Source: Pantoea phytobeneficialis (GTDB lineage: Bacteria > Pseudomonadota > Gammaproteobacteria > Enterobacterales > Enterobacteriaceae). From it: a stretch of 64,000 nt of DNA. This document shows, one piece after another, positions 26,913 through 35,840 of this stretch. The translations under genes were made by a program, and so were the position numbers. Under the pieces are notes generated by a model, which was given only the letters and a program-made list of their open reading frames with translations, had not been told where the DNA came from and did no database searches. The stretch spans positions 124,001-188,000 of the forward strand of contig NZ_CP024640.1 in the NCBI RefSeq assembly GCF_009728735.1, read 5' to 3'. Each line of letters begins with the position of its first letter. Within the stretch, counting starts at the first letter, position 1.

Positions 26913-28511
26913 ATGTGTGCAATGAAAGGGTTAAACCGCAGACAGTTTATCGCCAGCTCAACCGCTCTGACCGGCGCGGCGATGATACCCTGGTCGTTCT
27001 CAGCCCATGCCGCGCAGGTCGCCAGCGCCACACCGGGCGGTACCCCGCGTAAGGGTGGTGTATTGCGCATCAGCGTTGATCAGGCAGTCAGCGTGCTGAA
27101 TCCCCACCAGGTACGCGTTAACCCGGAATATCTTGTGGCGGAGCTGCTGTATAGCGGTCTGACGCGTTTGACCCAGGAGATGAAAGCCGAAGCGGATTTG
27201 GCGCAATCCTGGCAAGCCAGCGTCGACCTGAAACAATGGACCTTTACCTTGCGTCCGAATCTGAAATTCAGCGATGGTTCAGCCTTGACCTCCGCCGACG
27301 TGGTCGCCAGTCTGCAAGCGTTGCTCGACCCGAAAAATGCCTCGCCAGCCCTGCATAACATCGGGCCGATTAAAGCGGTCAGCGCTAAAGACAGCAACAC
27401 GGTGCTGATTGAAACGGATGCACCCTATGCCGACTTGCCGGTGATGCTCGCCTATCCCGATGCGAAAATTATTCCAGCCAGCATAGCCCAAGGGCAGTTT
27501 GACAAACTCAGCAAAGCGTCGCTGGGTGCCGGTCCCTTCCAGTTGGTGTCCTACGATCCTGAACGCAAAATTGTGGTGGCGCGTAACCCACATTATTACG
27601 ACCCGGCACGTCCGTATCTGGATGGCGTGGAGGTGGTGGTCTATCCCGACGGTATTGCCGAAAGCTCAGCGTTAATCTCCGGTGACACCGATCTGATGCT
27701 GAGTGCGCAGTCGAGTGAATTTGCTCGTCTTGCTAAATCATCCGGTGTGCTGCCGCTACGGGTGGCCTCCGGTCAGTTCCTCAATGTCAACATGGGTTGC
27801 GATCAGAAACCGTTCAATGATGAACGCGTACGTCAGGCGCTGGCGCTGTGCGTCGATCGCCAGGCATCCGTGGATTTCGTGGCGGATGGTCTGGGTTCGC
27901 CAGGTAACGATACACCGATCAACGCCGCCTATCCTTACTTCGCCAACCTGGCGAAAAAGGCCGTGGATTACAGCAAAGCCAAGGCCCTGCTGGCGGAAGC
28001 AGGTTATCCGAACGGCCTCGATTTAACCCTGATCGCCTCGGACAAACCGGCCACCCGTACCCAGTTGGGTATCGCGCTGCGCGAAATGGCAAAACAGGGA
28101 GGGTTCCGCATCGAGGTTCAGACCATGGCGCACAGCACCTATCTCGACCAGGTGTGGAAGAAAGGCAACTTTTACGTCGGCTTTTACAACATGCAGCCCA
28201 CCCCGGATGCAGTGTTCTCGCTGCTCTACACCTCAACTGCATCGTGGAATGAAACTCGCTGGAACAACGCGGAGTTTGATGCTGCGGTCAGTGCCGCCCG
28301 AGAAACCAACGACGAAGCCCAACGCACCTCGCTGTATGGCAAAGCGCAACAACTGATGCATGACGGGGTGCCATCGCTGATCCCGACCTTCTTCGACCTG
28401 CTGGCAGCCAGCCGCGATTATGTTGGTGGTTATCATCTGCATCCGCGCGGAGCGGTGTTCCGTCTCGACCATACGTGGTTGACCGACAAAGCCCCCAAGC
28501 GCGCAGTGTAA
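26913..28511 (+). CDS. ABC transporter periplasmic binding protein, family 5 (peptide type), probable Tat substrate
   Basis: A 532-residue solute-binding protein of the DppA/OppA cluster. The N-terminus MKGLNRRQFIASSTALTGAA has a twin-arginine signal (NRRQFIAS), unusual compared with the Sec signal of E. coli DppA. AHAAQ probably marks cleavage. The mature domain shows family hallmarks such as LKFSDGSALTSADVVASL and FNDERVRQALALCVDR. The AGGAAGAGAAG SD favours the ATG at 26913, though an ATG at 26922 is in frame. It delivers substrate to the permeases encoded next. Confidence 0.88.
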   Translation: MCAMKGLNRRQFIASSTALTGAAMIPWSFSAHAAQVASATPGGTPRKGGVLRISVDQAVSVLNPHQVRVNPEYLVAELLYSGLTRLTQEMKAEADLAQSWQASVDLKQWTFTLRPNLKFSDGSALTSADVVASLQALLDPKNASPALHNIGPIKAVSAKDSNTVLIETDAPYADLPVMLAYPDAKIIPASIAQGQFDKLSKASLGAGPFQLVSYDPERKIVVARNPHYYDPARPYLDGVEVVVYPDGIAESSALISGDTDLMLSAQSSEFARLAKSSGVLPLRVASGQFLNVNMGCDQKPFNDERVRQALALCVDRQASVDFVADGLGSPGNDTPINAAYPYFANLAKKAVDYSKAKALLAEAGYPNGLDLTLIASDKPATRTQLGIALREMAKQGGFRIEVQTMAHSTYLDQVWKKGNFYVGFYNMQPTPDAVFSLLYTSTASWNETRWNNAEFDAAVSAARETNDEAQRTSLYGKAQQLMHDGVPSLIPTFFDLLAASRDYVGGYHLHPRGAVFRLDHTWLTDKAPKRAV

Positions 28512-28520
28512 GGAGCGACC

Positions 28521-29468
28521 GTGACAGCGAGTTATTTGCTTAAACGCCTTCTGCTGATGATTTACACCTTACTTGTGGTGTCACTGTTGGTATTTGGTAT
28601 CACCCAACTGCTGCCAGCGGATGCGGCTGTCACCTTATTGGGACAAAACGCGACGCCGGAAGCGTTAGCCGCTGTGCGTGAACGTCTGGGGCTGGATGCC
28701 CCCGCATGGCTGCAATACTGGCACTGGTTGACGCAGGCGTTCCAGGGCAATTTTGGTGTGTCGATGCGTAATGGCCTGGCGGTTGGCCCGACGTTGCTGA
28801 CAGCGTTATCACGTTCGCTGTTGCTGGCGATGTGTGCACTGTTGTTGATGTTGGTGATCGCCATTCCCCTCGGGATCTGGGCAGCGGTGCGGCGTGGCAA
28901 AACCGCCGATGTACTGGTCAGCGTGATCTCCTACATTGGCATCTCTTTTCCTGAATTTGTCACCGCCACCCTGGTGCTGCTGCTGTTTGCCGATGTCTGG
29001 CAGATTTTGCCCGCCACTGGTTATGTACCGCTGAGTGAGAACTTCGTCAGCGGTGTTCAGCACCTGATTCTGCCGTCGATCACCGTTGCGCTGATTCTGG
29101 TGGCGCATGTTTCACGCATGGTGCGCTCGGAAATGGTGGATGTATTGCACACGGATTACATCCGCGCCGCCTGGCTGAAGGGGTTAACGCGTCGCCGCAT
29201 TCTGTGGCGGCATGCGCTGCGCAATGGTCTGCTCCCGACTATCACCATCGTGGCATTAGACGTTGGTTATCTGCTGGGCGGCATTGTGGTGGTGGAGGAG
29301 ATCTTTGCCATTCCAGGTATTGGCCGCGAGCTGATTGTTGCGGTGCAGGCGCGCGATCTGCCGACCATTCAGGCGGGTGTAATGATCCTCGCCGCAACCT
29401 ATTCGGTGGTGAACTTTCTGGCCGATTTAGCCTACGTGATTCTGGATAAACGGATTTCCTATGCCTGA
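28521..29468 (+). CDS. ABC transporter permease, DppB-like
   Basis: A 315-residue inner-membrane permease with about six TM segments. The N-terminal LLKRLLLMIYTLLVVSLLVF and the cytoplasmic EAA-type loop (DYIRAAWLKGLTRRRILWRH) are those of the DppB/OppB family. It begins 9 bp after the binding-protein gene and overlaps the next permease by 8 nt. It forms the heterodimeric channel with the product of 29461-30288. Confidence 0.9.
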   Translation: MTASYLLKRLLLMIYTLLVVSLLVFGITQLLPADAAVTLLGQNATPEALAAVRERLGLDAPAWLQYWHWLTQAFQGNFGVSMRNGLAVGPTLLTALSRSLLLAMCALLLMLVIAIPLGIWAAVRRGKTADVLVSVISYIGISFPEFVTATLVLLLFADVWQILPATGYVPLSENFVSGVQHLILPSITVALILVAHVSRMVRSEMVDVLHTDYIRAAWLKGLTRRRILWRHALRNGLLPTITIVALDVGYLLGGIVVVEEIFAIPGIGRELIVAVQARDLPTIQAGVMILAATYSVVNFLADLAYVILDKRISYA

Positions 29469-30288
29469 GATTTTGAAACGTTTAGTGCGTTCGCCACAGG
29501 GTGCCGCCGGATTACTGATTTTATTGCTGGCGTTGTTGATGGTGGTAGGGGGAGCCCATGTAGCGCCTTTTGATCCTGAGGCGATCTCCATTCTGACACG
29601 TTATAAGCCCCCCAGTGCCGAACACTGGTTTGGCACCGATCAGATGGGGCGCGACATCTTCAGCCGGGTCATGGTCGGTGCACGCTCCACCATCTTGTTA
29701 TCGCTGCTGGCAACCGCTTTAGCGATGATCATCGGTTCGGTGCTCGGTACTGCCAGTGCCTATCTGGGCGGCAAGATCGATGAATTTATGATGCGCACCA
29801 TGGATGCGGTGATGGCGATCCCCAGCCTGCTGTTCGCGCTGTTAATTGTCAGCACACTGGGACAAAGCAGCATGAATGCGGTGCTGGCGATCACCATCGC
29901 GTTCGTGCCTGGCATGGTACGGATCGCGCGCAGCGTGGCGCTGGCAGCACGTCAACAGGATTACATCAACGCCGCAATCGCGCGCGGGGAAGCAGGGCAC
30001 TACATCATCCTGCGGGAGATGCTGCCGAATATTCTCGCGCCGATCATTGTGGAGGCCACCATCCGCGTAGCCTTCGCCATCATGCTGTTTGCCACGCTGA
30101 GTTTCCTCGGTCTGGGTGCACAACCCCCTGAACCGGAGTGGGGACTGATGGTTTCAGAAGCACGGGCTTATTTCTTCAATGCACCGTGGATGATGATGAT
30201 CCCCGGACTGGCCATCGCGCTGGTCGCTATCGGGTTTAATTTACTCGGCGATGGTTTGCGTGACGTACTTAACCCAAGGAGCCACTGA
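29461..30288 (+). CDS. ABC transporter permease, DppC-like
   Basis: A 275-residue permease. The N-terminal region has the DppC/OppC pattern HWFGTDQMGRDIFSRVM, and the EAA loop reads INAAIARGEAGHYIILREML. About six TM segments are evident. It overlaps both neighbouring genes (8 nt upstream, 1 nt downstream), indicating a coupled operon. It pairs with the DppB-like subunit. Confidence 0.9.
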   Translation: MPEILKRLVRSPQGAAGLLILLLALLMVVGGAHVAPFDPEAISILTRYKPPSAEHWFGTDQMGRDIFSRVMVGARSTILLSLLATALAMIIGSVLGTASAYLGGKIDEFMMRTMDAVMAIPSLLFALLIVSTLGQSSMNAVLAITIAFVPGMVRIARSVALAARQQDYINAAIARGEAGHYIILREMLPNILAPIIVEATIRVAFAIMLFATLSFLGLGAQPPEPEWGLMVSEARAYFFNAPWMMMIPGLAIALVAIGFNLLGDGLRDVLNPRSH

Positions 30289-31925
30289 TGCGTGACAACC
30301 TTGCACCGGTGCTGTCGGTAGAAAATTACAGCCTCGATTACGCGTTACAGAATGGTCAGACACTGCCGGTATTGCGCGATATCAACCTGCAAGTGATGCC
30401 GGGCGAAGTATTGGGACTGGTGGGCGAGTCTGGTTCCGGTAAAACCACGCTTGGCTGGGCAATTATGCGCTGGCTGGCCAGCAATGCACGGGAAAAACAA
30501 GGTGATATCCGTCTGCATGGCAGCAGCCTGCTCGCTATGCCCGCACCTGAACTGATGGCATTGCGCGGCAAAAAGCTCGGTATGATTTTTCAGGATCCCA
30601 GCGCCTCGCTTAACCCGACGCTGACGCTGGGCGAACAGGTGACTGAAGTGCTGCGTCGTCATCGTGGCTTATCAGCGCGTGAGGCGCAGGAGTTGGGTGA
30701 AGCGCTGCTGCATGATGTGGAGCTGAAACATCCGGCACGCATGATGCGCCGCTATCCGCACCAGGTCTCCGGTGGTGAAAAGCAACGGATCCTGATCGCA
30801 ACCGCGTTTGCCTGTCAGCCGGATTGCATGATTTTTGATGAGCCAACGACGGCACTGGATGTGATCAGCTCCGCGCAAATTCTTGACCTGTATGAACGTC
30901 TGCGCGAAGAGACTGGCGTGGCATCGCTCTACATCTCCCACGATCTGGCCCTGGTGTCGAAAGTCGCCGACCGGGTCTGCGTGCTGGAAAAGGGGCGCAT
31001 CGTGGAACAGGCTGAGACGCGTAGCTTGTTTAACGCGCCGTGCAATAGCTACACCCGCAAACTGATCGCTGCGGTGCCTAATCCGCAGCAGCGGCTGGTG
31101 CAGGATGGCGCAGGAACGCAACCCCTCCTCAGTCTTGAGAAGATAACCATTGATTATGGTCAGCAGGGCTTGATTGATCGCCTGCTGAAACGTGAAGCCA
31201 ATACCACCCGCGCGGCCAATGCCGTCTCACTGACCGTGCACCAGGGCGAAATCCTCGGTGTGGTGGGGGAGTCAGGCTCCGGGAAATCATCGTTGGGTAA
31301 AGCCATAACCGGGCTGGTGCCGTTTGAGGGTGCGATCGACTTTTGCGGCTACAGCGTACAGGGTCGGGCGCAGATGGATAAAGAGTATCGCCGCCGTGTG
31401 CAGATGATCTTCCAGCATCCTGACGCCTCCCTCAATCCACGGATGACCATCGGCGAGATTATTGCCCGCCCGTTACGCCTGTACGGTTTGCCACCCGGAG
31501 AAACCGAGGCGCAGGCGGTGGCGCGTTTGCTTGAGGAGGTGCGCCTGCCGGCTGAATTTGCCAGCCGCTATCCTCACGCATTGTCGGGCGGCCAGAAACA
31601 GCGCGTTGCCATCGCGCGTGCGTTTGCGAATCCCCCTGACATGGTGATTTGTGATGAGATAACCGCCGCGCTGGATGTCTCTGTGCAGGCCACCATTATC
31701 GAGCTGTTGCTGGAGTTACGTCGCCGCTACGGCACCGCTTATCTGTTTATCACCCACGACCTCAACCTGATCCGTCAAATCGCCCATCGCGTGGCGGTGA
31801 TGTATCGCGGTGACGTGGTGGAGGTGCTACCCGGCGAGAATATGGCCGCGCTGGCACAACACAATTATACCCGTGCATTGCTTGATGCAGTGCACGTTCC
31901 CGACCTATCCCAGTCCGTTGCTTAA
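30288..31925 (+). CDS. fused double-ATPase of the peptide-type ABC importer (DppD-DppF fusion)
   Basis: A 545-residue protein with two complete nucleotide-binding domains, replacing the separate DppD and DppF subunits. Domain 1 has Walker A GESGSGKTT, signature VSGGEKQR and Walker B IFDEPTTALD. Domain 2 has GESGSGKSS, LSGGQKQR and VICDEITAALD, where the usual Pro after DE is Ile. Fusions of this type are common in glutathione and peptide importers (GsiA-like). It powers the transporter encoded just upstream and lies 10 bp before the M20 gene. Confidence 0.9.
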   Translation: MRDNLAPVLSVENYSLDYALQNGQTLPVLRDINLQVMPGEVLGLVGESGSGKTTLGWAIMRWLASNAREKQGDIRLHGSSLLAMPAPELMALRGKKLGMIFQDPSASLNPTLTLGEQVTEVLRRHRGLSAREAQELGEALLHDVELKHPARMMRRYPHQVSGGEKQRILIATAFACQPDCMIFDEPTTALDVISSAQILDLYERLREETGVASLYISHDLALVSKVADRVCVLEKGRIVEQAETRSLFNAPCNSYTRKLIAAVPNPQQRLVQDGAGTQPLLSLEKITIDYGQQGLIDRLLKREANTTRAANAVSLTVHQGEILGVVGESGSGKSSLGKAITGLVPFEGAIDFCGYSVQGRAQMDKEYRRRVQMIFQHPDASLNPRMTIGEIIARPLRLYGLPPGETEAQAVARLLEEVRLPAEFASRYPHALSGGQKQRVAIARAFANPPDMVICDEITAALDVSVQATIIELLLELRRRYGTAYLFITHDLNLIRQIAHRVAVMYRGDVVEVLPGENMAALAQHNYTRALLDAVHVPDLSQSVA

Positions 31926-31935
31926 CGAGAAGCGC

Positions 31936-33162
31936 ATGAATCCTGAACAGTTAATTCACCACATTGATCGCGAGTTTTGTCTCTCTTTTCTGGCAAAAAT
32001 GGTGCAACACAAAAGTTACAGCGCCACCGACGGCGAGCGCGAGTTAGCAAAATATATGGCCGGGCAGATGAAAGAGTTGGGCCTGACCACCGAATTGCAA
32101 AACGTCCCAGGCGACAGGCTGAATGCCATCGGTCGCCTGGCGGGCAGCGGCGGAGGTAACAGTCTGCTGTTTAACGGGCATCTTGATACTAACCCGGTCA
32201 CCGAAGGCTGGACCGTCGATCCCTGGGAAGGAAAAATTGACGACCAGTTTATTTACGGTATCGGCGTGTCCAACATGAAAGCAGGGGACGCAGCCTATTT
32301 CTGCGCACTAAAAACGCTGATTGATGCCGGTGTAAAGTTGAAAGGCGATGTGATCCTCACTTATGTGGTTGGCGAATTGCAGGGCGGTATCGGCACGCTG
32401 GCAGCGATTGAGCAGGGGGTTCGCGCTGACTATTTCATTAATGCGGAACCAACCGATTTGCAGGCGCTGACCATGCACGCCGGTTCGCTGATGTTCACCA
32501 TTGAACTGACCGGTGATACGCGTCATCTGTCAAAACGCGAAGAAGCGGTAGACGCCATCAGCGCGGCGGTCGAGTTGATCCCGCAGATCAACAACATGAC
32601 CTTTAGCGGCGCGAAAACCGCTGAGCATCGTAAAATTAACCGGGGGCACATCGGCGTGGTACACGGTGCGCTGGGGCGTGAACTGGAAGAGTGGCGCCCG
32701 CCGCAGGTGTCTGATTTTGTGCGCTTAAAAGGTTCTGCACGCTTCGCCCCAGGGCAAACCGTGGAAGGCGTTCTGGCCGATTTACAGGCATTATTGGATA
32801 CGCTGTGTCAACGCTATCCCGGCCTTCAGGCCGTGTTGTTCGATGACGGTATCCGCGATAAACCCACGATGTTGCCCTTTGAAGTCTCCCCGGAATCGCC
32901 GATAGTCAAAGCGGTGAATCAAGCATGGAAAACCGTGCGCTGTACCGAACAACCCACCGGTGTGATCACGCCACCTGCCTTCTATGGTACTGATGCTGCG
33001 CATTTTTATCAGCATGCGGGTATGGAAGGTATCGTCTGCGGTCCTGGCGGAAAATACAACACCATGCCGGATGAGCGAGTAGAAATCAGCGAATTCCTCG
33101 ATATGGTACGCATTTATCTCCTCGCCATTCTGGCGATCTGCCAGCCGGTTGAGGGTGCATAA
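31936..33162 (+). CDS. divergent M20-family hydrolase with altered metal-site residues
   Basis: A 408-residue M20 peptidase homologue. FNGHLDTNPV retains the first His/Asp. The position of the bridging Asp (usually DMKxG, intact in the cassette's other M20 protein) is Asn here: GVSNMKAG. The catalytic glutamate motif (usually DEExGG) reads VVGELQGG. It may therefore bind metal differently, act on an unusual substrate, or be inactive. The start MNPEQLIHH at 31936 follows ACGAGAAG, a weak SD. It overlaps the M24 gene by 1 nt, so the two are co-expressed. Confidence 0.82.
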   Translation: MNPEQLIHHIDREFCLSFLAKMVQHKSYSATDGERELAKYMAGQMKELGLTTELQNVPGDRLNAIGRLAGSGGGNSLLFNGHLDTNPVTEGWTVDPWEGKIDDQFIYGIGVSNMKAGDAAYFCALKTLIDAGVKLKGDVILTYVVGELQGGIGTLAAIEQGVRADYFINAEPTDLQALTMHAGSLMFTIELTGDTRHLSKREEAVDAISAAVELIPQINNMTFSGAKTAEHRKINRGHIGVVHGALGRELEEWRPPQVSDFVRLKGSARFAPGQTVEGVLADLQALLDTLCQRYPGLQAVLFDDGIRDKPTMLPFEVSPESPIVKAVNQAWKTVRCTEQPTGVITPPAFYGTDAAHFYQHAGMEGIVCGPGGKYNTMPDERVEISEFLDMVRIYLLAILAICQPVEGA

Positions 33163-34271
33163 TGATTGCTGAAGCGCTGAGTCGTCTGCGTGCCGCCATG
33201 CAGCAGGCAGAGGTTGATATTATGGTGGTCGACCACGGCGAGTTGCTGGCATGGCTGACCGGTTATACCGTCTCTGAAACCTTATATCGCGCTTGCCTGG
33301 TTCCCCTTAATGGGGAACCCTGGATGGTGTTACGTCAGTTAGATGAAGTACCTTGCCGTACGCAGTCGCCGCAACTGGTGGTGGAGACATATCGTGACGA
33401 TGAAGACCCCTGGTTTGCTGTGGCGCACAGCCTCGTGCAGCGCGGTTATCAACGAGCACGCATTGGCGCTGACTTTTACTCCTATGGCATGACGGTACAC
33501 AGTTGGCAGCAGCTAGCTCGTCACCTGCCTGATGTGCAGTGGTGCGATCTCTCCGCCATCAGCGATCGGCTGCGCAGTGTCAAATTCCCCGCTGAGTTGA
33601 CGGCCTTGCGCCAGGCGGCGGCGATTGCCGATGCCACGCTCAACCGCATTGGTAATGAAGTACAGGGTGGCTGGCGGGTACGTGATGTTGCAGCGCTGGC
33701 GGCCGGGCAGTTTCTGCGTCTCGGAGCCGATACCGGTGAAACCGGTCCTATCGTCATTGCCAGTGGTGACAACGGATTTCTGCATGCCAGTGGCCATGAA
33801 CAACGCTTGCAGCGCCAGGATGTCCTGCACGTTGAACTCATCCCCAAGGTCAGGCACTACAGCGCCCGCCTGATGCGTCCGTTTATCGTCGGTGATATCT
33901 CGTCACACCGCGCTGAGCTCGCCGAGCAATTGATCGCGATCCAGGATCAACAACTCCGTGCGATGAAACCTGGTGTCAGTGCAGGCGAAATCGATGCCAT
34001 CGTGCGGGATACGATACTCAGCCGCGGATTGCGCACGGATTATCCCAACGTCACCGGATATGCACTGGGACTGTATACGCGTACGCCGCGGCCCAGTGAC
34101 TTTTCCACCTGTTTCCATGCCAGTGCGACATGGGTACTGGAAGCAGACATGGTGTTCCATATGTATATCTCGGCCCAGAGCCTGGCGTTCAGTGAAACGG
34201 TGCGCGTCACTCCGGAGGGTGCTGAACGGCTGACAATGTTGCCGCGTCAACTATTAGCGTTGCCGGAGTAA
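33162..34271 (+). CDS. M24-family hydrolase, creatinase/ectoine-hydrolase-like branch
   Basis: A 369-residue pita-bread-fold protein. An N-terminal creatinase_N-type domain (residues about 1-135) is followed by the M24 domain. The usual metal-binding Asp residues of aminopeptidase P (the DxGxxYxxYxxDxTR region) are replaced by VELIPKVRHYSARLMRPF. This is like the non-metal creatinase and ectoine hydrolase branch of the family, and suggests cleavage of an amide, amidine or lactam rather than an X-Pro peptide. It is the last gene of the ABC cassette, ending 1 bp before the duplicated AAA+ fragment. Confidence 0.8.
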   Translation: MIAEALSRLRAAMQQAEVDIMVVDHGELLAWLTGYTVSETLYRACLVPLNGEPWMVLRQLDEVPCRTQSPQLVVETYRDDEDPWFAVAHSLVQRGYQRARIGADFYSYGMTVHSWQQLARHLPDVQWCDLSAISDRLRSVKFPAELTALRQAAAIADATLNRIGNEVQGGWRVRDVAALAAGQFLRLGADTGETGPIVIASGDNGFLHASGHEQRLQRQDVLHVELIPKVRHYSARLMRPFIVGDISSHRAELAEQLIAIQDQQLRAMKPGVSAGEIDAIVRDTILSRGLRTDYPNVTGYALGLYTRTPRPSDFSTCFHASATWVLEADMVFHMYISAQSLAFSETVRVTPEGAERLTMLPRQLLALPE

Positions 34272-34275
34272 CACG

Positions 34276-34827
34276 TTAACCGCCGGCAGATGGGCGTTCA
34301 CACAGCGTGGGTGAAAAGGGTTCGAGCTTATTACGCAGCGAGTGCGAGCCGCTGGTTTCCAGGCTGATCAGGCCGGTTTGCATTAATAAACTGTCGGCAC
34401 CAAGCGCAGCACGCATCTCGCTTTCCGGGAAATCGAGCAAAGTCGCCAGGATTCGGTACACATTGACCGAGGTCACCAGCCCAAGCCAGTCCGCAGTTTC
34501 ATCCAGCAAGCGTTCCTGATGGAGTTGTAATGTGAATGCCAGAATGGCGCTTTCAGCCGCATTCAGTTCAATGCGGCTGGCTAAGGTGGCTACCGCCTGT
34601 TGAAAGACCGAAAAGGGGGATGAGTCGAATTGTTGTTCCCGTTCGGCATGACGCAGACGGAGTTCCCGCAAAATCGATTGCTGTAACTGTGGCGTAAATT
34701 CGTGATCCTGATAGTGGGTGAGATGGAAAAATTCCGCTAACGCCGGATGGCTGAAGCCATGCTGGGTGATAAATTGCTTGTGGGTACCTTTAAAGAAAAC
34801 GAAAAGATTATGCAGGATCATATCCAT
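34276..34827 (-). pseudogene. truncated second copy of the AAA+ ATPase gene
   Basis: Positions 34272-34788 repeat part of the intact AAA+ gene in the same orientation: 34297-34788 matches 24105-24596 without gaps, and 34272-34296 matches 23991-24015. Between the two blocks 89 bp are missing, joined at a shared GCGT, which shifts the frame and ends the reading frame at 34276. I count 8 base differences over about 517 bp, in 7 codons, and all are synonymous. Upstream of 34788 the sequence is unrelated. Both ATPase modules are absent, so this is a remnant, though a 183-residue frame from 34827 is open. Confidence 0.9.
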
Positions 34828-34879
34828 TTGACGGCATTAGGAATAATCTCACTGCTCGTTTCCCTTCGAAGTTGAATTT

Positions 34880-35137
34880 ATGCTTTATATAAATGCGGTT
34901 GGCGGGTGTAAGTACCTGATAAAAAAAGAATCAGTAATGTATGTTAAAGGCGATGGCGACAAAACCTACATCTACATCAATCACATGAAAGATCCCATTG
35001 TGAGTTCAGTCTCTTTTGATGCTCTCGCCTCGCAGATCACCGAGAAGGGAAATGTGGTGGAAGCGATACCTCATCGCGAAAAAATGGCTGGCAAATACGA
35101 AGAACCCATACAACTTGTGCAGAATCATCGCAGTTGA
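34880..35137 (+). CDS. small protein of unknown function
   Basis: An open frame of 85 codons (MLYINAVGGCKYLIKKESV ... VQNHRS). An internal start at 34937 (MYVKGDGDKTYIYINH) is equally possible; neither has a clear SD. The composition looks protein-like (mixed charged and hydrophobic, YIYIN, SFDALASQI), but I recognise no family. It lies immediately outside the duplicated AAA+ fragment in AT-richer DNA, possibly the original flank of the insertion. Confidence 0.4.
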   Translation: MLYINAVGGCKYLIKKESVMYVKGDGDKTYIYINHMKDPIVSSVSFDALASQITEKGNVVEAIPHREKMAGKYEEPIQLVQNHRS

Positions 35138-35275
35138 CTGACCTGCAAGCAGCAAGTAACGCGTTGATATCAGCGGGATATATGGTCAGGTCAGCTTTGC
35201 CTCTATATCTCGGATCGCGAAATGTATCTTATGTTAAATAAGATATCCGATTGACCACAAACCTACACCCCACCC

Positions 35276-35347
35276 GTAGCGGCGCGATTTATCGCGCGGG
35301 TTTTACGTCACCATCGCTGGATGATGCGCGATAAATCGCGCCGCTAC
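35276..35347. repeat. REP-like palindromic element, complete pair
   Basis: A 22-bp arm with core GTAGCGGCGCGATTTATC (35276-35297) and its exact inverse (35326-35347) flank a 28-bp spacer. Single or degenerate copies of the same arm are at 42630, 62653 and 63808. This fits a REP/BIME-type element, which would fold into a strong hairpin in RNA. Confidence 0.88.
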
Positions 35348-35373
35348 GCCAATTACCGTTTTAACAATGCGGA

Positions 35374-35829
35374 TTATTTACTGAGAAACACCCGCGCACT
35401 CGCCAGCCTGCCGTGACTGACGGTAAAGACATCTTCGCCGCGTACCCGATACGGGTTGTCTTTGGGGCCATAGCCCCAGGTAACCCGGGCTATGCCGTGG
35501 TTCCACTCCACCGGTGCTGGAGTAAAGATAAAGCCGGGATGTTGCGACTGCACCTTATTAATGGCGGCATTGACGCGTTCCACGCCCGCAGACAAACCAT
35601 CGTAATCGGCGACAAAAAAATCCGCTGTGTAGACGTCGGCGAATCCTTTGGATCGCTCAACGGCATCGGGATTGTTCCATATCGCGAAATGGCGATCGAT
35701 AAGCTGTTGCAGGCCCGCAGGTGCAGCCTGAGTGGTGTTCATGTTCATGGTGCTGTTCTCCGCGAATGAGGCCGTTGTGGTTGCCAGCAGTGCAGCCAGC
35801 AACAGACCTTTGGTGATTGACGTTTTCAT
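35374..35829 (-). CDS. secreted SnoaL/NTF2-like (DUF4440-type) protein
   Basis: A 151-residue protein with a Sec signal peptide (MKTSITKGLLLAALLATTTA, then SFAEN). The mature part has the NTF2-like pattern IDRHFAIWNNPD, then YTADFFVADYDGLSAG and VTWGYGPKDNPY, found in SnoaL/DUF4440 proteins. These are small cone-shaped folds with isomerase, hydrolase or binding roles. It lies 11 bp downstream of the VOC gene on the same strand. The LysR gene divergent from that pair (36507) is the likely regulator. Confidence 0.75.
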   Translation of the reverse strand: MKTSITKGLLLAALLATTTASFAENSTMNMNTTQAAPAGLQQLIDRHFAIWNNPDAVERSKGFADVYTADFFVADYDGLSAGVERVNAAINKVQSQHPGFIFTPAPVEWNHGIARVTWGYGPKDNPYRVRGEDVFTVSHGRLASARVFLSK

Positions 35830-35840
35830 GTTTTCCCCGG

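Noticed and set aside
33162..34271. Calling the M24 gene an Xaa-Pro aminopeptidase (pepQ/pepP)
   Set aside because: The metal-binding Asp residues required for that activity are not present; the creatinase-like branch fits better.
34880..35137. LytTR or other regulator domain in the 85-codon frame
   Set aside because: The similarity is only in a few residues (YIYIN) and the length is too short; left as unknown.
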